From NCBI GenBank assembly GCA_000995845.1, contig LCEZ01000034.1:1-7759 (forward strand): DNA of 7,759 nucleotides, read 5' to 3'. Positions 1 to 4,241 of the stretch are shown piece by piece (position 1 is the stretch's first letter; each line of letters opens with the position of its first letter). Source of the DNA: Parcubacteria group bacterium GW2011_GWD2_43_10. GTDB taxonomy: Bacteria > Patescibacteriota > Patescibacteriia > Veblenbacterales > UBA10138. A program made the translations under genes and the position numbers. The notes beneath the pieces are model-generated. The model did not search any database. It saw only the letters and a list, made by a program, of their open reading frames with translations, and was not told the DNA's origin.

Positions 1-267
1 AGTTTGCATGGGCAAAAAGTTATTATTCGTAAATATGGTCAGGGTGTAGATTTTTTAGGATATGTAATTCTGCCGCATTATCGCGTACTGCGCACAAAAA
101 CGAAGAAACGGATGTTTAGAAAAATCAAGAACAAAGATTGTGAGGTTTCTATGGGTTTAATAAATCAAAGTTCATTTGAGCAGTCTTTAAATTCGTATCT
201 TGGCGTGCTTAGGCACTGCCATGGCAAAAAATTAAGTCAAAACCTTAGGAATTATTCGTACGAATAG
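1..267 (+). CDS. Reverse transcriptase, C-terminal fragment (5' end outside window)
   Basis: The frame is open to the left edge and ends at TAG (265-267), leaving 88 codons. The stretch GVDFLGYVILPHYRVL, then a basic RTKTKKRMFRKI segment, then SYLGVLRHCHGKKL is the pattern I associate with the end of the palm/start of the thumb in group II-intron-like and diversity-generating-retroelement (DGR) type reverse transcriptases. Such enzymes copy an RNA template into cDNA. The catalytic YxDD box lies upstream of this window, so activity cannot be judged. No maturase X domain or HNH endonuclease follows, which argues against a standard group II intron ORF. No template repeat, variable repeat or C-type-lectin target is visible here, so DGR membership is an inference. 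It converges with the ybaB-like gene. Confidence 0.8.
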   Translation, partial: SLHGQKVIIRKYGQGVDFLGYVILPHYRVLRTKTKKRMFRKIKNKDCEVSMGLINQSSFEQSLNSYLGVLRHCHGKKLSQNLRNYSYE

Positions 268-273
268 TTCCTA
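246..273. repeat. 28-bp near-perfect palindrome over the RT stop codon
   Basis: The two 14-nt arms (246-259 and 260-273) are complementary at 13 of 14 positions. The one mismatch is a G-U pair in RNA. Core arms are GGAATTATTCGT and ACGAATAGTTCC. As RNA it folds into a 12-bp stem with a GUAC loop that includes the RT stop codon at 265-267. No U-tract follows on either strand, so it is not a classical intrinsic terminator. It could act as a 3' mRNA stabiliser, a Rho-type or processing site, or a retroelement boundary. Confidence 0.6.
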
Positions 274-286
274 TAGAGTATTTATG

Positions 287-300
287 CCGATTTATATCGG
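287..300. repeat. Short hairpin between convergent RT and YbaB genes
   Basis: CCGAT and ATCGG arms enclose a TTAT loop. It lies 20 nt after the RT stop and 7 nt beyond the stop of the minus-strand nucleoid protein gene. It sits where a bidirectional terminator would be expected, but a proper T-tract follows on neither strand. The only T-run on the minus strand precedes the stem. Confidence 0.3.
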
Positions 301-306
301 TAAAAA

Positions 307-615
307 TTACTTGGTCAGTCCAGGTATATTCAAGCCGCCTGATTTGCGCACCTTCTCGGCCATTATCTTCTGCACCTTATGATTAGCATCATTAATTGCC
401 TCTTTCACACCATTTTCCAGATCAGTTTTTTTGCTGGGCGTTAAAAGTTCCGGATCAATCGTGACCTCTTCCACTTCCTGATTGCCATTCATCTTCACTT
501 TCACCTTGCCCCAAGCGGCGGATGTGTCCACGTGCTCGTCTTTTAGGGCGTTTTGCAAAGTCTTAGCTTGACTGCGTAAATCTTTAATTTCCTTGAGTTT
601 GGAGAACATAGACAT
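307..615 (-). CDS. ybaB: YbaB/EbfC family nucleoid-associated protein
   Basis: The protein has 102 residues, typical of the family (about 100-110). It has the usual order: an N-terminal helix (FSKLKEIKDLRSQAKTLQNAL), a central beta region with KVKVKMNGNQEVEEVTIDPELL, and a C-terminal helix (ENGVKEAINDANHKVQKIMAEKV). Family members form dimers that bind DNA without strong sequence specificity and help organise the nucleoid. ATG at 615 gives MSMF; the ATG at 609 gives MFSKLK, closer to the usual family start, and either could be used. There is no Shine-Dalgarno sequence. The gene lies 53 nt behind dnaB on the same strand, so co-transcription is likely. In many bacteria ybaB sits beside dnaX and recR; pairing with dnaB is less usual. 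The 53-nt gap is pyrimidine-rich on the coding strand, with several ACTCTTA-like repeats (622-647). Confidence 0.93.
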   Translation of the reverse strand: MSMFSKLKEIKDLRSQAKTLQNALKDEHVDTSAAWGKVKVKMNGNQEVEEVTIDPELLTPSKKTDLENGVKEAINDANHKVQKIMAEKVRKSGGLNIPGLTK

Positions 616-668
616 AGAGTGTAAGAGTAAAGAGTAAGTATAAGAGTTTTAATTCTAAATTCCAGATT

Positions 669-2054
669 CTATTGTTCGGCTGGCGGAGGGGCGGCGGTTT
701 TTTCCAGATTCTTGAAAGTTACGTGATCAGCGTCAAAGAACAGGCTGATTATGCCAGTGGGGCCATTGCGGTGTTTGGCAATATGAATTTCAGCTATATG
801 TTTTTCTTCCTCAGTCAAATCCCTGGGGTCATAACCTTTATCAGCTGATTTACGGTAAATGAAAAGCACCACGTCAGCATCTTGCTCAATTGAGCCTGAT
901 TCGCGCAAGTGAGCCAATCTGGGTATAGCTGGCCGGCTAACCTCAGCGGCGCGCGAAAGTTGTGACAGCGCCAGGACAGGGACATTGATTTCACGTGCTA
1001 AGGCTTTTAAACCTCGGGTGATTTCTGAAACTTCTTGTACGCGATTTTCCGAAGAACGACCTTCCATCAATTGTAAATAATCAACCAATATCAGTCCGAG
1101 TTTGTGTTCAGAGTGTAAGCGTCTGGCTTTGGTGCGAATTTCCATAATATTACAAGTGGCTGAATCATCAATAAAAATTGGCGCTTCAGAAAGCACGCCC
1201 ATAGCATGGCCAATACGCGGAAAATCATCTTCCTTATCGGAAAGGCGGCCAGTGCGCATGCGCCACATATCCACACCAGCCTCGGCACACAACAATCTAT
1301 CTACCAATTGTTCTTTGGACATTTCAAGGGAGAAAATACCAACTGGAACTTTTTGCCTGGTAGCCACGGTGCGGGCAATATCAAGCGCTAGCGTTGTTTT
1401 ACCTACACTAGGGCGGGCTGCCAGAATTATCAAATCAGATTTTTGTAAACCCGCTAACAAATTATCCAGCGCGCCAAAACCAGTGGGCAAACCGCGGAGT
1501 TTGCCTGATTCGCGATGCAGTTCATCAATTCGATCAAAAGCCTCATTCAGTACTGATTTTATAGGAATAAAGTTTTGCTGGTAATAGCGCTGTGAAACTG
1601 AATATAACTTTCTTTCCGCTTCATCTAAAAGTTCGTCTACTTGCTCACTCTCTTGATAGCCCAGAGCTGTGATGTCAGAGGCCGCCCGCAGTAGTTTACG
1701 CAATATGCTCTTGCGTTGAATTATTTTAGCGTAAGACGAGACATGACTGGAGGTGGGAACAGCTGCAGTTAATTCTGACAAGTAAGAATGACCGCCGACT
1801 TTTTCCAGCTGGCCTTTTTCCTGCAAACGACTGGAAAGCGATAAAATATCAATCGGCACACGATCTTCATAAAGATCGCGCATCGCTTCGTAGATTAGGC
1901 CGTGGTCATCTTTGTAAAAATCAGCCGGTTCTAAAAAATCCGCCACTTTAATAATAGCGTCCTTATCAATTAAGAGCGCGCCAAGTGTGGAAACCTCAGC
2001 TTCAAGATTTTGCGGCGGCAGGCGATCGAGCGAGGGCTTGGCTTGAGCTGTCAT
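669..2054 (-). CDS. dnaB: Replicative DNA helicase DnaB
   Basis: The protein has 461 residues; E. coli DnaB has 471. It is the hexameric helicase that unwinds DNA 5'-3' on the lagging strand and recruits primase. The N-terminal domain (about 8-150) starts with the family signature LPPQNLEAEVSTLGALL. The RecA-like domain (about 185-450) has Walker A ARPSVGKTT (K219, T220), where Val replaces the common Met, then EMSKEQLVDRLL, Walker B LILVDYLQLM (D325), QLSRAAE (365-371), LRESGSIEQDAD (383-394) and KHRNGPTG, with R429 in the arginine-finger position. The C-terminal tail is Pro/Ala-rich. There is no intein, although dnaB is a common intein host. The start fits the family N-terminus; no ribosome binding site precedes it. 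A YbaB-like gene follows on the same strand, and a DnaQ-like exonuclease diverges from its 5' side. Confidence 0.97.
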   Translation of the reverse strand: MTAQAKPSLDRLPPQNLEAEVSTLGALLIDKDAIIKVADFLEPADFYKDDHGLIYEAMRDLYEDRVPIDILSLSSRLQEKGQLEKVGGHSYLSELTAAVPTSSHVSSYAKIIQRKSILRKLLRAASDITALGYQESEQVDELLDEAERKLYSVSQRYYQQNFIPIKSVLNEAFDRIDELHRESGKLRGLPTGFGALDNLLAGLQKSDLIILAARPSVGKTTLALDIARTVATRQKVPVGIFSLEMSKEQLVDRLLCAEAGVDMWRMRTGRLSDKEDDFPRIGHAMGVLSEAPIFIDDSATCNIMEIRTKARRLHSEHKLGLILVDYLQLMEGRSSENRVQEVSEITRGLKALAREINVPVLALSQLSRAAEVSRPAIPRLAHLRESGSIEQDADVVLFIYRKSADKGYDPRDLTEEEKHIAEIHIAKHRNGPTGIISLFFDADHVTFKNLEKTAAPPPAEQ

Positions 2055-2060
2055 AGTAGG

Positions 2061-2103
2061 GTAATTGTAAGCAGTTACCTTGCTTCAAGCAAGCCTTAGG
2101 CTT
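2061..2103. repeat. Three stacked palindromes in the dnaB / exonuclease spacer
   Basis: Three inverted repeats lie end to end. GTAATTG and CAGTTAC (2061-2067 and 2072-2078) have one mismatch. CTTGCTT and AAGCAAG (2079-2085 and 2087-2093) are perfect around a single C. AAGCCT and AGGCTT (2091-2096 and 2098-2103) are perfect around a single T and overlap the second. One- to four-nucleotide centres suit dimeric protein binding sites better than RNA hairpins. They overlap the candidate dnaB -35 and -10 boxes, so an operator role is plausible but not shown. Confidence 0.5.
2064..2092 (-). promoter_or_regulatory. Candidate dnaB promoter
   Basis: Read on the minus strand: TTGCTT (2092-2087) as -35, a 17-nt spacer, and TACAAT (2069-2064) as -10. 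The -10 ends 9 nt before the dnaB ATG (2054), so the transcript would be leaderless or nearly so, consistent with the absence of a Shine-Dalgarno sequence. The -35 matches the consensus only in TTG. Both boxes fall inside the palindromes of this spacer. Confidence 0.5.
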
Positions 2104-2110
2104 ACACAAC

Positions 2111-2136
2111 TTGTTCACAATTTTTGTCCATATATC
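2111..2136 (+). promoter_or_regulatory. Weak candidate promoter for the exonuclease gene
   Basis: TATATC (2131-2136) could be a -10 box, ending 9 nt before the ATG at 2146, the same distance as for dnaB. The nearest -35-like hexamer, TTGTTC (2111-2116), is only 14 nt away, shorter than normal. The call rests mainly on position. Confidence 0.25.
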
Positions 2137-2145
2137 TCGACAATA

Positions 2146-2688
2146 ATGGGTAAATTAACTAAACTGCCAGCTATGCCGACAACAGATTTAGACTATGTGA
2201 TATTTGATGTTGAAACCACTGGTATGAAGCCAGAAGAGGGGCACACGGTGGTGGAGCTGGCCGCTCAGCGGGTAAGGGCGCGCCAAGTGGTAGACACTTT
2301 TGCCTCGCTGGTTAATTCTGGGAAAAAAATGGATGAGGAGGCAGTGGCGATTCATGGTATTACTAATGAGATGGTGAGAGATATGGGTCGGCCGTTGGTT
2401 GAAGTAATGCCAGCCTTTATGCTGTTTTGTGTGGGCGCTACACTGGTCGCTCATAATATCAGGTTTGATTTATCTTTTGTAAATTATCATTTAAAACAAT
2501 TAGGTTTGCCCGCGTTAACTAATCCTACTTTGGATACCATTGAATTAGCTAAACAAAAAGTTTCCGTTGCCAGTTATAGTCTAGCTTACTTAGCTAAACA
2601 TTTTGGTATTCCCCAGCCGCAAGCTCACCGGGCTATGGCTGATGTGGAAGTCACAAGAGAGTTGCTATTTAAGTTATTGGAAAAGTAA
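2146..2688 (+). CDS. DEDDh 3'-5' exonuclease, DnaQ / PolC-epsilon type
   Basis: The protein has 180 residues from the ATG at 2146. Motif Exo I is FDVETTG (D21, E23), IHGIT follows at 69-73, Exo II is AHNIRFDLSF (D108), and Exo III is HRAMAD (H161, D166). These are the four acidic metal ligands plus the catalytic His of the DEDDh class, which removes nucleotides from DNA or RNA 3' ends. Stand-alone domains of this kind act as the epsilon proofreading subunit or as repair and RNA-trimming nucleases, and sequence alone does not decide. The frame extends upstream to a TTG at 2080, but those 22 residues do not look like the family and overlap the palindromes. ATG at 2173 is an alternative start. 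No Shine-Dalgarno sequence is visible. The gene is divergent from dnaB, which suits a replication or repair role. Confidence 0.9.
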   Translation: MGKLTKLPAMPTTDLDYVIFDVETTGMKPEEGHTVVELAAQRVRARQVVDTFASLVNSGKKMDEEAVAIHGITNEMVRDMGRPLVEVMPAFMLFCVGATLVAHNIRFDLSFVNYHLKQLGLPALTNPTLDTIELAKQKVSVASYSLAYLAKHFGIPQPQAHRAMADVEVTRELLFKLLEK

Positions 2689-2695
2689 GTGCCAT

Positions 2696-2735
2696 AAAAA
2701 GGTAGCTTTTATATCTACCAAAAAGCCTTTATTTT
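2696..2735. terminator. Convergent terminator region, exonuclease and synthetase-like gene
   Basis: Read on minus, GGTAG and CTACC (2719-2715 and 2705-2701) form a 5-bp stem followed by TTTTT (2700-2696), 10 nt after the stop of the synthetase-like gene. Read on plus, AAAGG..CTTTT (2698-2710) can pair with AAAAGCCTTT (2721-2730) around a 3-nt bulge, followed by ATTTT, ending the exonuclease transcript. Each stem is modest, but placement between two convergent genes supports the call. Confidence 0.55.
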
Positions 2736-3568
2736 AGACTGCCCGCCAACTTAAAGGCGCGGATCATTCTGGTTAGGCCAATCCCGCCGCCGCAGCGAGG
2801 GAAAAATTTAAGCTTCAAAAATCTGTTGAGTTCCTCATTTACCCGTTCTTGCCCGAACTGCGAGAACAATGTTTTTGCATAGAGCCCGTCACTAATAGTA
2901 TTGAACATATGGCGCATCTCCTCAGGATTAGTACTGCGTTCAGCTGAGCCAATAGTTTCTATGCCATAAAGAATAACGTCAATCTTGCGAGCATAATTGC
3001 CGTCCTTTTTCATATTCCAAAAAGGAGAAGTGTGTTGAGGAAATTTTTCTAGAAAAACTGTAGGTCCAAATTCCTCCATCATTTTAGTCTCATGCTGAGC
3101 CTTAAGTTCCTTGACCCCGTATTTGGCAGCGATAGCCTCATAATCTAAATGTTTAAATGAATTGTTGTCGCCCAAGCCGATACTAACCAAAAGGGCTTCC
3201 TCGAGTTTTTTTAAATCATTGATATCACCATGAGTTTCAAACTCGCACATTGGAAAAATAAGATTATGCCGACCAGGAATAGGATTAGCTTCATTTCTAA
3301 AACTGGTAGTAATGCAGTAATAACCAGGAACGTTTGGTTTAGTTAATAATTCCCATTCCAGCCACATCTGGCCTGTTTGGGGCAGTGGCCATAAATTTCC
3401 CGCATAGTTAAAGGTGGCGATGGTCAGTGGGTCTTCGCAGGCCGCTAAAATACTCAAACGGTGCTGAACCGGGGTCTCAACAAACCCCTGGCTGCGGAAA
3501 AAGTCACGGAGCTTTGTGACTGTGAAGTCATAGTCCTTTGGTTCTATAAGATCAATGTTTGGGTGCAT
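2729..3568 (-). CDS. Class II aminoacyl-tRNA-synthetase-like catalytic core (Asp/Asn/Lys type), no anticodon domain
   Basis: The protein has 279 residues. A motif 1-like segment GFVETPVQHRLSI is near 29-41. Motif 2 is TTSFRNEANPIPGRH (R91, E93) followed by IFPMCEFE (105-111). Motif 3 is CGGGIGLTRM (R267). KIDVILYGIETIGSAERS (195-212) resembles the amino-acid pocket region of AspRS/AsnRS/LysRS. The ATP-binding arginines of motifs 2 and 3 are present, so adenylate formation is plausible. True AspRS, AsnRS and LysRS carry an N-terminal OB-fold anticodon domain; here the core begins almost at residue 10, so tRNA charging is doubtful. Known core-only relatives include archaeal AsnRS-like asparagine synthetase and the EF-P lysylating EpmA, but no motif ties this protein to either, so substrate is unknown. 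No Shine-Dalgarno sequence; the 5' region is pure A/T. A terminator and an upstream leader ORF suggest attenuation control. Confidence 0.8.
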   Translation of the reverse strand: MHPNIDLIEPKDYDFTVTKLRDFFRSQGFVETPVQHRLSILAACEDPLTIATFNYAGNLWPLPQTGQMWLEWELLTKPNVPGYYCITTSFRNEANPIPGRHNLIFPMCEFETHGDINDLKKLEEALLVSIGLGDNNSFKHLDYEAIAAKYGVKELKAQHETKMMEEFGPTVFLEKFPQHTSPFWNMKKDGNYARKIDVILYGIETIGSAERSTNPEEMRHMFNTISDGLYAKTLFSQFGQERVNEELNRFLKLKFFPRCGGGIGLTRMIRAFKLAGSLK

Positions 3569-3579
3569 AGTATTATTGA

Positions 3580-3597
3580 TTAATTATTAATAATTAA
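3580..3597. repeat. 18-bp A/T-only perfect palindrome upstream of the synthetase-like gene
   Basis: TTAATTATTAATAATTAA is a perfect palindrome 11 nt before the minus-strand start codon. A second one, TTAAAATATTTTAA, is at 3602-3615. With only A and T, chance palindromes are common. They may bind a regulator or simply keep the mRNA start region unstructured. Confidence 0.4.
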
Positions 3598-3636
3598 ATT
3601 TTTAAAATATTTTAATAAATATGATATTTGGTGGAT

Positions 3637-3665
3637 AAAAAAATAACCCCTCTTAGTTAGGGGTT
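3637..3665 (-). terminator. Intrinsic terminator / candidate attenuator upstream of the synthetase-like gene
   Basis: On the minus strand, AACCCCT (3665-3659) and AGGGGTT (3651-3645) form a 7-bp stem with a 7-nt loop, followed by one A and seven T (3643-3637). This is a textbook Rho-independent terminator. It begins 2 nt after the stop codon of the 17-codon leader ORF and lies 68 nt before the start of the synthetase-like gene. tRNA-Lys upstream already has its own terminator, so this one most likely acts on the leader transcript. Confidence 0.85.
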
Positions 3666-3667
3666 TG

Positions 3668-3721
3668 TTACCAAAGGAGTGGCCACTTAAAGTAGTGGAA
3701 TATTGTTTTCTGAATATACAT
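3668..3721 (-). CDS. Putative leader peptide MYIQKTIFHYFKWPLLW
   Basis: ATG at 3721 opens 17 codons ending in TAA at 3670-3668. Six of 17 residues are Phe, Tyr or Trp (two of each), plus one His, and the last sense codon is TGG (Trp). An extended -10 promoter ends 7 nt before the ATG, and an intrinsic terminator starts 2 nt after the stop. This order of promoter, short ORF, terminator and structural gene matches ribosome-mediated attenuation (as for the trp, pheST and tna leaders). A ribosome held at the last Trp codon or stop would cover the 5' arm of the terminator. Separately, ACUCCUUU (3680-3673) can pair with AGAGGGGU (3653-3646) over 8 bp with two G-U pairs, competing with the terminator. 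Translation is not proven, as the ORF is short. Confidence 0.55.
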   Translation of the reverse strand: MYIQKTIFHYFKWPLLW

Positions 3722-3728
3722 CTACGTT

Positions 3729-3757
3729 AGTCTAGCAGAAAGCTATAATAGAGGCAA
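3729..3757 (-). promoter_or_regulatory. Extended -10 promoter for the leader / synthetase-like transcript
   Basis: On the minus strand TTGCCT (3757-3752), a 17-nt spacer, then TAGACT (3734-3729) preceded by TGC, giving an extended -10. Four of six bases match the consensus in each box. The predicted start site is at about 3722-3723, directly before the leader ATG at 3721. Confidence 0.5.
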
Positions 3758-3784
3758 ACCAGTCAATTTGCTTGATTTTTCTAC

Positions 3785-3811
3785 AAAAAAACATCTCATT
3801 TATTGAGACGT
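3785..3811 (-). terminator. Intrinsic terminator of tRNA-Lys
   Basis: On the minus strand ACGTCTC (3811-3805) pairs with GAGATGT (3797-3791) through 7 bp including one G-U, with a 7-nt loop, then a T-run to 3785. It begins 7 nt after the encoded CCA of tRNA-Lys. The plus strand reading also has a short T-rich tail (TTCTTTT), so it may work in both directions. Confidence 0.8.
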
Positions 3812-3818
3812 TCTTTTG

Positions 3819-3893
3819 TGGTGGGTCTGGTGGGAATCGAACCCACGACGCCCAGCTTAAAAGGCTGGCGCTCTACCATTGAGCTACAGACCC
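3819..3893 (-). tRNA. tRNA-Lys (anticodon TTT), CCA encoded
   Basis: On the minus strand a full cloverleaf can be drawn: acceptor GGGTCTG with CAGACCC, D arm GCTC/GAGC with an AATGGTA loop, anticodon stem CCAGC/GCTGG with loop CTTTTAA (anticodon TTT), a 5-nt variable loop GCGTC, T arm GTGGG/CCCAC with loop TTCGATT, discriminator A, then a genomic CCA at 3821-3819. The body is 72 nt. All stems pair perfectly. The UUU anticodon can read AAA and AAG. It stands alone between its own terminator and a weak promoter. A 12-nt copy of its 5' end lies 118 bp upstream. Confidence 0.97.
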
Positions 3894-3929
3894 GTGATTT
3901 TATCCTTATTGTTTTTTTAAACTGCAATT

Positions 3930-3959
3930 ATTATGACTACTAAGCTTAACTTTAGTCCA
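3930..3959 (-). promoter_or_regulatory. Weak candidate promoter for tRNA-Lys
   Basis: On the minus strand TGGACT (3959-3954), an 18-nt spacer and CATAAT (3935-3930). The start site would be at about 3923, giving a 5' leader of about 30 nt to be removed by RNase P. Another A/T hexamer, TAAAAT (3902-3897), is too close to the tRNA to serve as a -10. Confidence 0.3.
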
Positions 3960-3969
3960 CTTGCCATTG

Positions 3970-3999
3970 TCACCCTACGGGTGATCACCCAGAGGGTGA
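3970..3999. repeat. Two tandem 15-bp palindromes (TCACCC-NNN-GGGTGA)
   Basis: TCACCCTACGGGTGA (3970-3984) and TCACCCAGAGGGTGA (3985-3999) abut exactly. Each has perfect 6-nt arms and differs from the other only at the three central bases. The junction GGGTGATCACCC is itself a perfect 12-bp palindrome. This conserved-arm, variable-loop pattern resembles short REP-type intergenic elements. Alternatives are a dimeric operator or a cruciform. They lie directly against a 12-nt copy of the tRNA-Lys 5' end. Confidence 0.8.
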
Positions 4000-4011
4000 A
4001 GCTACAGACCC
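4000..4011 (-). other. 12-nt copy of the tRNA-Lys 5' end (tRNA remnant)
   Basis: AGCTACAGACCC at 4000-4011 is identical to 3882-3893, the first 12 nt of tRNA-Lys (GGGTCTGTAGCT on the minus strand), in the same orientation. After it, the plus strand continues ATTTT, as does the flank of the real tRNA after a 3-nt gap. The rest of a tRNA is absent and replaced by the tandem palindromes. It may be a trace of a duplicated tRNA interrupted by the repeat, or an integration scar. Confidence 0.6.
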
Positions 4012-4065
4012 ATTTTGTAAAGAGCACCAGCTAGTATAAACACATAATCAATTTACGTCAACGCA

Positions 4066-4074
4066 TGCTATACT
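4066..4074 (+). promoter_or_regulatory. Extended -10 promoter for the small ORF and Ca2+-ATPase
   Basis: TGCTATACT is TG-N followed by TATACT (4069-4074), 5 of 6 matches to TATAAT. No good -35 is visible at 16-18 nt, as is common for extended -10 promoters. The box ends 6 nt before the ATG at 4081, so transcription would begin at or next to the start codon. Confidence 0.55.
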
Positions 4075-4080
4075 TTAGAT

Positions 4081-4236
4081 ATGCGTAATTATGCATCTAA
4101 AAGCAATAAGCGGGTAGTGCGCTATCGCACGCCGTCGTCATTTAAAGTCAGGCGAGCTGAAGATATTAAGAGGCAAGTCAGTACTAGACCATACCAACCA
4201 CCCAGCCGAGGCCAGCGGGGATCTTTTAGCAAGTAA
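4081..4236 (+). CDS. Small very basic protein, 51 aa, function unknown
   Basis: ATG at 4081 opens 51 codons ending in TAA (4234-4236). The product begins MRNYASKSNKRVVRYRTP. It contains 15 Lys/Arg against two acidic residues (E27, D28), with a Pro/Ser/Gly/Arg-rich tail. There is no membrane segment or signal peptide, and I recognise no domain. Such composition suits binding to nucleic acid or acidic surfaces and may be disordered. Support for a real gene: an extended -10 box ends 6 nt before the ATG, and the stop lies 5 nt before the ATPase start, an operon-like spacing that would allow translational coupling to a gene that lacks a Shine-Dalgarno sequence. It may instead be only a translated leader for the ATPase. 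Confidence 0.55.
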   Translation: MRNYASKSNKRVVRYRTPSSFKVRRAEDIKRQVSTRPYQPPSRGQRGSFSK

Positions 4237-4241
4237 ATTAT

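Noticed and set aside
1102..1584. A long plus-strand frame inside dnaB and other antisense frames (for example 6308-6694)
   Set aside because: These are opposite-strand shadows of dnaB and the ATPase, with low-complexity composition and no recognisable domain.
2111..2119. TTGTTCACA as a DnaA box marking an origin
   Set aside because: It is a single imperfect match with no cluster, no A/T-rich unwinding element and no dnaA/dnaN nearby.
2080..2145. TTG start at 2080 for the exonuclease, adding 22 residues
   Set aside because: The extension is unlike the family, overlaps the palindromic spacer, and the ATG at 2146 is well placed before the Exo I motif.
3637..3730. T-box riboswitch upstream of the synthetase-like gene
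   Set aside because: The conserved T-box sequence (AGGGTGGNACCGCG type), specifier stem and AG bulge are absent. The leader is too short, and a short ORF explains the layout better.
3744..3749. A perfect TATAAT on the plus strand that could drive a roughly 60-nt RNA to the hairpin at 3791-3811
   Set aside because: There is no -35 box at a valid distance and no TG extension, and the region is A/T-rich. Not enough to call a small RNA.
3933..4034. A 33-codon plus-strand ORF (MTTKLNFSPLAIVTLRV...)
   Set aside because: It runs straight through the tandem palindromes and the tRNA fragment, has no promoter or ribosome binding site, and matches no family I know. Most likely chance.
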